DNA from: Sedimentitalea xiamensis
GTDB lineage: Bacteria > Pseudomonadota > Alphaproteobacteria > Rhodobacterales > Rhodobacteraceae
NCBI RefSeq assembly: GCF_030164465.1
Contig: NZ_JASNJE010000001.1
Coordinates: 1 to 64,000 of the forward strand
Reading direction: 5' to 3'
Length of the DNA stretch: 64,000 nucleotides
Below the pieces are notes generated by a model. The model was not told where the DNA came from. It saw only the letters and a list, made by a program, of their open reading frames with translations, and did not search any database. Positions 32,141 to 39,718 of the stretch are shown one piece after another; the stretch's first letter is position 1, and the number at the start of each line of letters is the position of its first letter. The translations under genes and the position numbers were made by a program.

Positions 32141-34942
32141 CTAATGCGCCTCGGCCCAGTTCGCGCCCTGTCCGGCGTCCACGGTCAGCTTGACGTCCAG
32201 GCGCACTGCCGGATGGGCGGCGCCCTCCATCACCTCGCGGGCGCGGGCGATTACCTCGTCCACGGTGTCCTCGGCGACCTCGAACAGCAGTTCGTCATGC
32301 ACCTGCAACAGCATCTTCGCGTTCAGGTCTTCGATGACGGGCGGCATCCGCACCATCGCGCGTCGGATCACATCCGCCGCTGTGCCCTGGATCGGCGCGT
32401 TGATCGCGGCACGCTGGGCGAAACCGGCGCGCGGTCCCTTGGCGCTGATCTCGGGCGTGTGGATGCGCCGCCCGAACAGGGTCTCGACATAGCCGTGTTC
32501 CCTGGCAAAACCCTTGGTATCGTCCATATAGGCGCGGATGCCGGGGAAGCGTTCGAAATAGCGGTCGATGAAGCCCTGCGCCTCGGCCCGCGGAATGCGC
32601 AGGTTGCGCGCGAGTCCGAAGCCTGAAATCCCGTAGATCACGCCGAAATTGATCGCCTTGGCCTTGCGCCGCACATCGGGCGTCATCTTGTCCATCGGCA
32701 CGTCGAACATTTCACTCGCAGTCATCGCGTGGATGTCCAGCCCCTCGGCAAAGGCTTGTTTCAACGCCGGAATATCCGCGATATGGGCGAGAATGCGCAA
32801 TTCGATCTGGGAATAGTCCAGACTGACCAGCAGATTGCCCGGTTCGGCGACAAAGGCTTCGCGGATGCGGCGGCCTTCCTCGGTGCGTACCGGGATATTT
32901 TGCAGGTTGGGATCGGTCGAAGCGAGCCGCCCGGTGCTTGCCCCGGCGATGGAATAGGAGGTGTGCACCCGCCCCGTGTCCGGGTTGATATGGGTTTGAA
33001 GTGCATCCGTATAGGTCGACTTCAGCTTGCTGACCTGCCGCCAGTCCAGCACGCGGGCAGGCAGGTCATGTTCGGTCGCGAGGTCTTCCAGCACGTCGAC
33101 CCCGGTGGCATAGGCCCCGGTCTTGCCGCGCTTGCCGCCTTCGAGCCCCATCTTGTCAAACAGGATCTCGCCCAGTTGCTTGGGGCTGCCGACGTTGAAA
33201 CTTTCCCCGGCCAACTCGTGGATTTCGGCCTCAAGTCCGGCCATCTTCTGCGCAAACGCGTTGGACATCCGGCTCAGCGTGTCGCGGTCCACCTTGATTC
33301 CGTTGCGTTCCATCTGCGCCAGCACCGGCACCAGCGGCCGCTCCAGCGTTTCATAGACCGTGGTCACGCGGCTCCGGTGCAGGAGCGGTTTGAACGTCTG
33401 CCACAGCCGCAGGGTGACGTCGGCGTCTTCCGCCGCATAGGGCACCGCGTCGTCGATCGGCACCCGGTCGAAGGTGATCGCCGATTTTCCGGTGCCCAGC
33501 AGCGGCTTGATCGGAATCGGCGTATGCGCGAGATAACGTTCGCTCAGCGTGTCCATGCCGTGCCCGTGAAGCCCGCCATGCAGCGCATAGGACATCAGCA
33601 TCGTGTCGTCGATCGGGGCCACATCGATGCCGTAGCGGGCAAAGATCTTGGCATCGTATTTCATGTTCTGCCCGATCTTCAGGATCGCCGGGTCTTCCAG
33701 CACCGGTTTCAGCAGGTCCAGCGCATCCTGCACCGCCATCTGCCCCTCGGCCAGATCGTCGCTGCCGAAAAGGTCGCCGGTCGCGCCGGCCTTGTGGATC
33801 AGCGGGATGTAGCAGGCATGCCCCGGCTCCACGCACAGCGATATGCCGACGAGATCGGCGGTCATCTCGTTCAGCCCGGTGGTTTCGGTGTCCACCGCCA
33901 CCCAGCCGCGTTCCTCGATCTGCGCGATCCAGCTTCGCAGGCTGTCGGCATCGCGCACGCACTCGTGGACCGCCGCATCAAACGACGGCATCTCCGGTGT
34001 CTCCACGGCGGTATCGGCGGGTGCGGGGACATCTGCGATCACCGGGGCCTCGACGCCCAGTTTCTCGGCAATCCGCCTGGACAGGGTGCGGAACTCCATC
34101 TCGGCGAGAAACGGCATCAGCACCTCGGGGTCCGGGTCGCGCACCTCGAGGTCGTCCAGACTGAAATCCAGCGGCGTGTCGCAATCCAGTTGCACCAGCT
34201 TCTTGCTCAGCTCGATCTGCTCGCGCATGTCGATCAGGGTCTGCCGCCGCTTGGGTTGCTTGATCTCTTCGGCCCGGTCCAGCAGGTTTTCGAGATCGCC
34301 GAATTCGTTGATGAGCAGCGCCGCCGTCTTGATCCCGATCCCCGGCGCGCCCGGCACGTTGTCGACGGAATCGCCCGCCAGCGCCTGCACATCGACCACG
34401 CGCTCGGGCGGCACGCCGAACTTCTCCATCACGCCCTCTCGGTCGATCCGGCGGTTCTTCATCGCGTCGAGCATTTCGACGCCGCCGCCCACCAGCTGCA
34501 TCAGGTCCTTGTCGGAACTGATGATCGTCACCCGCCCCCCGGCCTCGCGCGCCTGGCAGGCGAGCGTCGCGATGATGTCGTCAGCCTCGTAGCCTTCCAG
34601 TTCCTTGCAGGCGATGTTGAACGCTTCGGTCGCCACGCGGGTCAGCGGGATCTGCGGGCGCAGTTCCTCGGGCATTGCCTCGCGGTTGGCCTTGTACTGG
34701 TCGTAAAGATCGTTGCGGAACGTGTGGCTGCCCTTGTCGAAGATCACCGCCACATGGGTCGGCGCATCCGGGCCGTGGTTGTCTTCCACATAGCGCTGAA
34801 TCATGTTGCAGAACCCCGCGACCGCGCCGATCGGCAGGCCATCCGATTTCCGCGTCAGCGGCGGCAGCGCGTGGAAGGCCCGGAAGATATAGGCCGACCC
34901 GTCGATCAGGTGCAGGTGACACCCTTTTCCGAATGTGCTCAT
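32141..34942 (-). CDS. polA: DNA polymerase I
   Basis: A 933-residue three-domain enzyme. The 5' nuclease domain (about 1-300) has LIDGSAYIFRAFHA and DKDLMQLV; the 3'-5' proofreading domain is active-looking, with VDTETTG, LKIGQNMKYDAKI and YAAEDADVTL; and the polymerase domain has motif A VSLDYSQIELR, motif B RRKAKAINFGVIYG and motif C QVHDELLFEV. ATG at 34942 has AGGGAGAG upstream. Intact proofreading, unlike Taq-type enzymes. It fills gaps in repair and lagging-strand synthesis. Confidence 0.97.
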   Translation of the reverse strand: MSTFGKGCHLHLIDGSAYIFRAFHALPPLTRKSDGLPIGAVAGFCNMIQRYVEDNHGPDAPTHVAVIFDKGSHTFRNDLYDQYKANREAMPEELRPQIPLTRVATEAFNIACKELEGYEADDIIATLACQAREAGGRVTIISSDKDLMQLVGGGVEMLDAMKNRRIDREGVMEKFGVPPERVVDVQALAGDSVDNVPGAPGIGIKTAALLINEFGDLENLLDRAEEIKQPKRRQTLIDMREQIELSKKLVQLDCDTPLDFSLDDLEVRDPDPEVLMPFLAEMEFRTLSRRIAEKLGVEAPVIADVPAPADTAVETPEMPSFDAAVHECVRDADSLRSWIAQIEERGWVAVDTETTGLNEMTADLVGISLCVEPGHACYIPLIHKAGATGDLFGSDDLAEGQMAVQDALDLLKPVLEDPAILKIGQNMKYDAKIFARYGIDVAPIDDTMLMSYALHGGLHGHGMDTLSERYLAHTPIPIKPLLGTGKSAITFDRVPIDDAVPYAAEDADVTLRLWQTFKPLLHRSRVTTVYETLERPLVPVLAQMERNGIKVDRDTLSRMSNAFAQKMAGLEAEIHELAGESFNVGSPKQLGEILFDKMGLEGGKRGKTGAYATGVDVLEDLATEHDLPARVLDWRQVSKLKSTYTDALQTHINPDTGRVHTSYSIAGASTGRLASTDPNLQNIPVRTEEGRRIREAFVAEPGNLLVSLDYSQIELRILAHIADIPALKQAFAEGLDIHAMTASEMFDVPMDKMTPDVRRKAKAINFGVIYGISGFGLARNLRIPRAEAQGFIDRYFERFPGIRAYMDDTKGFAREHGYVETLFGRRIHTPEISAKGPRAGFAQRAAINAPIQGTAADVIRRAMVRMPPVIEDLNAKMLLQVHDELLFEVAEDTVDEVIARAREVMEGAAHPAVRLDVKLTVDAGQGANWAEAH

Positions 34943-35121
34943 GGCCCGCTCTCCCTGTTTCCGGCTCTGCCCCGTCCTGCCATGAACCGGGGCCGGTTTC
35001 CAGTGGCTGCGCGCGCCGGGTGCCACGCACCGCGTCGCGCGGTCACTTCGGCGATGGTGCTTAACATGGCAATCAGGTAGGACGGCGACAGTCCGGCGAG
35101 TCGCACCGGAGGGAACCTGTC

Positions 35122-36042
35122 ATGTCGTCAACCAACCAAGATACCGGGCGCGGATTTGCCTTCGCCGTCACCGCCTATGTCCTGTGGGGGTTCCTGCCGA
35201 TCTACATGAAGGCGCTGGCGCATATGACGCCGACCGAGGTGATCGCGCACCGGGTGATCTGGTCGGTGCCGGTCGCCGGTCTCGTGCTTTGGGCGACGGG
35301 GCGCACGGCGGACCTTCGGGTTGCACTGTGCACGCCCCGGATGCTGGGCATGGCGGCGGTGACGGCGGCGCTGATCTCGGTGAACTGGGGCATCTACGTC
35401 TGGTCGATCGCATCCGGTCATGCGCTGGATGCGGCGCTCGGATACTACATCAATCCGCTGTTCAGCGTCTTCCTCGGGGCGGTGCTCTTGGGCGAACGGA
35501 TGAACCGGGCGCAGATGGCGGCCGTCGCGCTCGCGGCGGCGGCGGTGGTGATCCTGACCTGGCAGGCGGGGCAGCTGCCGGTGGCGGCGATCGGGCTGAC
35601 CTTGACCTGGGGCGCCTATGCGTTCCTGAAGAAGTCCCTGCCCATCGGCCCCAACCAGGGCTTCACGCTGGAAGTGCTGCTGCTTTTGCCCTTCGCGCTG
35701 GCCTATGTCGGCTGGCTGGTCGCGACCGGCGGGAACCATCTGTTCGCGGGCGACGCCTCCGACACCTGGCTGTTGCTCGGCAGCGGCCTGATCACCGCCG
35801 CGCCGCTGATGATCTATGCGAACGGAGCCAAGCTGTTGCGCCTGTCGACCATCGGCATCCTGCAATATATCGCGCCGACGATGATCTTCCTGACCGCCGT
35901 TTTCGTGTTCGGGGAAGACTTCGGGCGGGCGCGGATGATCGCCTTTCCGATGATCTGGCTGGCGCTGGTGATCTACACCGTGTCTCTTGTGAACCATGCC
36001 AGGCGGCTGCGGCGCGCCACCAGGATGCCCGACATCGTCTGA
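35122..36042 (+). CDS. rarD: EamA family transporter RarD
   Basis: A 306-residue DMT-superfamily protein with ten helices. RarD-specific stretches are AYVLWGFLPIYMKAL at the N-terminus, HRVIWSVP in the second helix region, SVNWGIYVWSI and GYYINPLFSVFLG. The substrate is not firmly known; RarD is annotated as a chloramphenicol-sensitive type permease. ATG 35122 is preceded by CGGAGGGAA. It faces the DUF2798 gene with an 8-nt convergent gap. Confidence 0.9.
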   Translation: MSSTNQDTGRGFAFAVTAYVLWGFLPIYMKALAHMTPTEVIAHRVIWSVPVAGLVLWATGRTADLRVALCTPRMLGMAAVTAALISVNWGIYVWSIASGHALDAALGYYINPLFSVFLGAVLLGERMNRAQMAAVALAAAAVVILTWQAGQLPVAAIGLTLTWGAYAFLKKSLPIGPNQGFTLEVLLLLPFALAYVGWLVATGGNHLFAGDASDTWLLLGSGLITAAPLMIYANGAKLLRLSTIGILQYIAPTMIFLTAVFVFGEDFGRARMIAFPMIWLALVIYTVSLVNHARRLRRATRMPDIV

Positions 36043-36049
36043 CCGGCGA

Positions 36050-36280
36050 TCAGGCGTCGGATTTCACCAGCACCGAAACCATGCGCCGCGTCACCGGGGC
36101 CACCACGAGAACGACCGGAAAGGCGATGGCCCAGCTGAAGGCCCAGGACGACATCCATTCGCCGAAGAACCCTTCGACCGCACCGAGAGCGCGCGCGGTG
36201 GCGATGCCCGAAACCATGCAGGACATCAGGCCCGACAGGATGAAGCCGAAAGCGACGGGGGCGAAACGGGAGGGAATCAT
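36050..36280 (-). CDS. DUF2798 domain-containing protein
   Basis: A 76-residue protein with two transmembrane helices (about 9-28 and 47-66), and the PSRFAPVAFGFILSGLMSCMVS and PVTRRMV stretches of the DUF2798 family, which usually form a two-helix hairpin. Function unknown. It follows the hydroxypyruvate isomerase-like gene at 39 nt, so they may share a transcript. Confidence 0.85.
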   Translation of the reverse strand: MIPSRFAPVAFGFILSGLMSCMVSGIATARALGAVEGFFGEWMSSWAFSWAIAFPVVLVVAPVTRRMVSVLVKSDA

Positions 36281-36319
36281 GGCGCTGGCTCCAATCTTGG
36301 TCGCGCCTCATATGCACAA

Positions 36320-37078
36320 CTATGAAACGGACATCCAGTGCAGGCTGTCTTCGGTGCGCCGGGTGGTCGGGTTGTATTCGGCGCTGACCCAACCGGCATA
36401 GCCATCGGCATCCAGGGTCCGGAACAGGGCCGGAAAATCAATCGGCCCCTCAGCGGGTTCGCTGCGGCCGGGCGCAGCGCCGATCTGGACATGGACGGCC
36501 CGCGCGCCGTGATCCTTCCAGACCTGCGCCGCGTCGCCATGGATCACCTGCGCATGGTAGGTGTCGTATTGCAGCCCGACATTGGGCCGGTCCACCGCGT
36601 CCAGAACCTCGGCCGCCAGATCGTAGTCGTCCATGAAATAGCCGGGCTGATCGCCGGGGTTCAGCGGTTCGATGGTGAATGTCTGTGCCGGAGCCAGATC
36701 GGCGGCCCATTGCAGGTTGCGCACGAACGTGGCCTTGGCGGCAGGATCCTTGGTGTAGCCGGACATCACATGCAGCAGACCGGGCTTCAGGCTCTCCGCA
36801 TAGCGCAAGGACCGGCGGATATCGTGTTCGAACCGCCCCTCGCCGCCGGGAACCGCGCCGTAGCCGGGGGTGCCGCCGGTGTAGTTGGGCGGCGGCGCGT
36901 TCATCAAAACCAGTTCCAGACCGTTGCTCAGCAGGGCGCGATGGGTCTGTTTGGCGGGCACGTCATAGGGAAACAGGATTTCAACCGCCGCAAACCCGGC
37001 CCGAGCCGCGGCGTCAAAGCGGTCGAGATAAGGCAGTTCGGCAAAAAGCAGGGAAATATTCGCGGCAAATCTTGGCAT
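36320..37078 (-). CDS. Hydroxypyruvate isomerase-like TIM barrel protein
   Basis: A 252-residue xylose isomerase-like TIM barrel. The start MPRFAANISLLFAELPYLDRF and the NAPPPNYTGG, EPLNPGDQPGYFMDD, QYDTYHAQ and GWVSAEYNPTTRTE-like segments match Hyi/OtnI, with metal-binding E and D and a histidine in place. It may isomerise hydroxypyruvate and tartronate semialdehyde or a related 2-oxo-tetronate. No glyoxylate-carboligase or tetronate pathway neighbour is seen, so specificity is open. Confidence 0.85.
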   Translation of the reverse strand: MPRFAANISLLFAELPYLDRFDAAARAGFAAVEILFPYDVPAKQTHRALLSNGLELVLMNAPPPNYTGGTPGYGAVPGGEGRFEHDIRRSLRYAESLKPGLLHVMSGYTKDPAAKATFVRNLQWAADLAPAQTFTIEPLNPGDQPGYFMDDYDLAAEVLDAVDRPNVGLQYDTYHAQVIHGDAAQVWKDHGARAVHVQIGAAPGRSEPAEGPIDFPALFRTLDADGYAGWVSAEYNPTTRRTEDSLHWMSVS

Positions 37079-37187
37079 CGGGATACTCGGAAAACGGGTC
37101 CGGCAAGTTTAGACCGCAATGCGGCGCGCTGCCAAGGCATGGAAATCCGTTGCGATTGTAAAAGTTTAGGGAATTCGCCCGCGCCGG

Positions 37188-37781
37188 TCAGGCGTCGCGC
37201 AGTTCGTCAGAGGGCGCCAAGCGAAAGAATGCCCCGGAGGACCAGAGCCCGAACCAGCCATCATGATGAACCCCCAGGTCGGCAACGCGGTAAAAGCTCT
37301 TGCGGTCGATCAACGCTTCGAGATTGGCGCGGATCAGCACATAGGGCAAAGGTTCACCGGTGTCCGGGTCGCGTTCCACGCGGATCGGGTGCTCCGGCCC
37401 CGCAACCGCCCTGTCGCCAACATGCGTGACGAAGGTCAGGACCTGTTCCGTCCCGTCACCGGCTGCATCAAAATCCACCGCGACGAAGGGGGCGTCTTCC
37501 ACCGTGATTCCGACCTTTTCCACCGGCGTGACGAGGAAATACCTTCCCTCTTCCTTCTTGATGATCGACGAGAACAGCTTGACAAGCCCGACCCGTTCAA
37601 TCGGCGAGCCAAGATAGAACCAGGTTCCGTCCCGCGCGATCCGCATGTCCAGATCCCCGGAAAACGGCGGATTCCACAGGTGAACCGGGGGCAGACCCTT
37701 GTCTTTCGCCACCTTGACCGACGCCGCGATGCTTTCCGGAGAAGGAGTAACAGCTTTTTGTCCGCTCATAGCTTTTGCCAT
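37188..37781 (-). CDS. DUF1285 domain-containing protein
   Basis: A 197-residue protein of a family common in alphaproteobacteria. Hallmarks are HLWNPPFSGDLDMRIARDGTW in outline, IERVGLVKLFSSIIKKEEGRYFLVTPVEKVG and VRANLEALIDRKSFYRVADLG. It is soluble with no catalytic motif evident; an OB-like or nucleotide-related fold has been suggested for the family. It is divergent from the MoxR gene across a 57-nt spacer, the same arrangement seen for many DUF1285/MoxR pairs, which hints at a functional link. Confidence 0.87.
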   Translation of the reverse strand: MAKAMSGQKAVTPSPESIAASVKVAKDKGLPPVHLWNPPFSGDLDMRIARDGTWFYLGSPIERVGLVKLFSSIIKKEEGRYFLVTPVEKVGITVEDAPFVAVDFDAAGDGTEQVLTFVTHVGDRAVAGPEHPIRVERDPDTGEPLPYVLIRANLEALIDRKSFYRVADLGVHHDGWFGLWSSGAFFRLAPSDELRDA

Positions 37782-37838
37782 TTCATCCGCGCGCGATACA
37801 CTTACAGTCGGAACTATAAGCCCTGTGAAAGGAAAGTC

Positions 37839-38846
37839 ATGTCCGACGCTGCCGATCTGGTCGCCGAAATCGAGGCGCTGGAGGTCAAACTGGCCGAAGC
37901 CAAGAGTTCGATCACACGCCGTTTCATCGGGCAGGAACGGGTGGTGGACCTGACCCTAACCGCGCTTCTCTGCGGCGGGCACGGTCTCCTGATCGGCCTG
38001 CCGGGGCTGGGCAAGACACGGCTGATCGAAACCCTGTCCACGGTGATGGGGCTGCATGGCAACCGCATCCAGTTCACCCCGGACCTGATGCCGGCCGACA
38101 TCCTTGGCTCGGAGGTGCTGGACACGGCAGCGGATGGGAGCCGCACGTTCCGGTTCATTCCGGGGCCGATTTTCTGCCAGCTTCTGATGGCGGACGAGAT
38201 CAACCGCGCCAGTCCGCGCACGCAATCGGCGCTTTTGCAGGCGATGCAGGAACGCACCGTGACCGTCGCGGGCGAAGACCGCCCGCTGGACGCGCCGTTC
38301 CACGTGCTCGCCACGCAGAACCCGATCGAACAGGAAGGCACCTATCCCCTGCCCGAAGCGCAACTGGACCGGTTCCTCGTGCAGATCGACGTGAATTACC
38401 CCGACCGCGCCACCGAACGCGACATCCTGATCGCCACCACGGGCGTCCAGGAAGATCAGGCGACACAGGTGTTCACGCGCGAGTCGCTGCTTGCGGCACA
38501 GACCCTGCTGCGGCGGATGCCGGTGGGCGAATCGGTGGTCGAGATGATTCTCGATCTTGTGCGCGCATTCCGGCCCGATGAACCCGAAGCCTCCGACCGG
38601 GTCCGGGAGACCGTCGCCTGGGGACCCGGACCGCGGGCCGCGCAGGCGCTGATGCTCACGGTGCGGGCACGGGCCTTGCTGGAGGGCCGACTGGCGCCCA
38701 ATGCCGATGACGTGATAGATATGGCGCGCCCGGTGCTGAGTCACCGGATGGCGCTGAATTTCGCCGCCAGGGCGCGCGGCGACAGCCTTGCGGACCTGAT
38801 CGAAACCACCGCCGCGGGCCTGACCCGAAGTCAGGCCGCCGCGTGA
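37839..38846 (+). CDS. MoxR family AAA+ ATPase
   Basis: A 335-residue MoxR-type ATPase. Walker A is GLPGLGKTRLIE (about 53-64), Walker B LMADEINRASPRTQSALLQAMQE in outline, and the sensor N in ATQNPIEQEGTYPLPEAQLDRF. MoxR proteins assist assembly or activation of VWA/DUF58 partners. A GGAAAG ribosome site precedes ATG 37839. The stop overlaps the DUF58 start (GTGA), the first link in a four-gene overlapping operon. Confidence 0.93.
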   Translation: MSDAADLVAEIEALEVKLAEAKSSITRRFIGQERVVDLTLTALLCGGHGLLIGLPGLGKTRLIETLSTVMGLHGNRIQFTPDLMPADILGSEVLDTAADGSRTFRFIPGPIFCQLLMADEINRASPRTQSALLQAMQERTVTVAGEDRPLDAPFHVLATQNPIEQEGTYPLPEAQLDRFLVQIDVNYPDRATERDILIATTGVQEDQATQVFTRESLLAAQTLLRRMPVGESVVEMILDLVRAFRPDEPEASDRVRETVAWGPGPRAAQALMLTVRARALLEGRLAPNADDVIDMARPVLSHRMALNFAARARGDSLADLIETTAAGLTRSQAAA

Positions 38847-39718
38847 ACCAACCCAACGCCCTTCGCGAACGTTCCGAAAACGAAGCCAGCCGGTTGCCGC
38901 CGCTGCTGGCGCGGGCGGAGCACCTGGCGGGAACGGTTCTCCTGGGAGATCACGGACGGCGCCGCGCGGGGCTTGGCGACGATTTCTGGCAATACCGCCC
39001 TGCGCAGTCGGGGGACAGCCGGCGCATGATCGACCACCGGCGTTCGGCCCGCGGCGACCAGCAGTTCGTGCGCGAACGCGAATGGCAGATCGCGCAGTCG
39101 GTCATGTTCTGGGTCGATCAGGGCGCTTCGATGCGCTTTGCTTCGCATGACAACCTCCCGACCAAGGCCGACCGGGCGCGGCTGCTGGTGCTGGCCACCG
39201 CGATCGTGCTGGTGCGCGGGGGCGAACGTGTCGGGCTGACCGGAACGGCACTGCCGCCCCGGCGCGGAAACCCGCAGATCCTGCGGCTGGCCGAAGCGTT
39301 TTCGAAAGATGCACCGCAGGACTACGCCGCCCCGGAACACCGGGCGATGATCCCGCACGCGCGGGCGGTGTTCATTTCCGATTTCCTGGGAGACATGGCC
39401 GAGGTCGAACTCGCCTTGACCAAGGCCGCCGACCGCGGTGTGCGCGGCGTGGTCTTGCAGGTGCTCGACCCCAGCGAGGAACTGTTTCCGTTCCGGGGCC
39501 GCACCATTTTCGAAAGCGTCGGCGGCACACTACGCCACGAAACGCTCAAGGCGGGCGACCTGCGGGACCGCTATCTGGATCGGCTGGCCGAACGCAAGGA
39601 ACGGCTGGCGCAGCTCTGCCGCACGACCGGCTGGCATCTGGGGCTGCATCACACCGGCGACAGCGCGCAGTCGGCGCTGCTGTGGCTTTATCGCGCACTG
39701 GATCGGGGCACCGCATGA
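38843..39718 (+). CDS. DUF58 domain-containing protein
   Basis: A 291-residue protein with the DUF58 core: DFWQYRPAQSGDSRRMIDHRRSARGDQQFVRERE and a VWA-like acidic patch (WVDQGASM, a modified DxSxS). No membrane helices are present, unlike longer DUF58 proteins. The GTG start at 38843 overlaps the MoxR stop. It is the usual MoxR client and probably acts at the membrane with the two large proteins downstream in cell envelope maintenance. Confidence 0.9.
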   Translation: MNQPNALRERSENEASRLPPLLARAEHLAGTVLLGDHGRRRAGLGDDFWQYRPAQSGDSRRMIDHRRSARGDQQFVREREWQIAQSVMFWVDQGASMRFASHDNLPTKADRARLLVLATAIVLVRGGERVGLTGTALPPRRGNPQILRLAEAFSKDAPQDYAAPEHRAMIPHARAVFISDFLGDMAEVELALTKAADRGVRGVVLQVLDPSEELFPFRGRTIFESVGGTLRHETLKAGDLRDRYLDRLAERKERLAQLCRTTGWHLGLHHTGDSAQSALLWLYRALDRGTA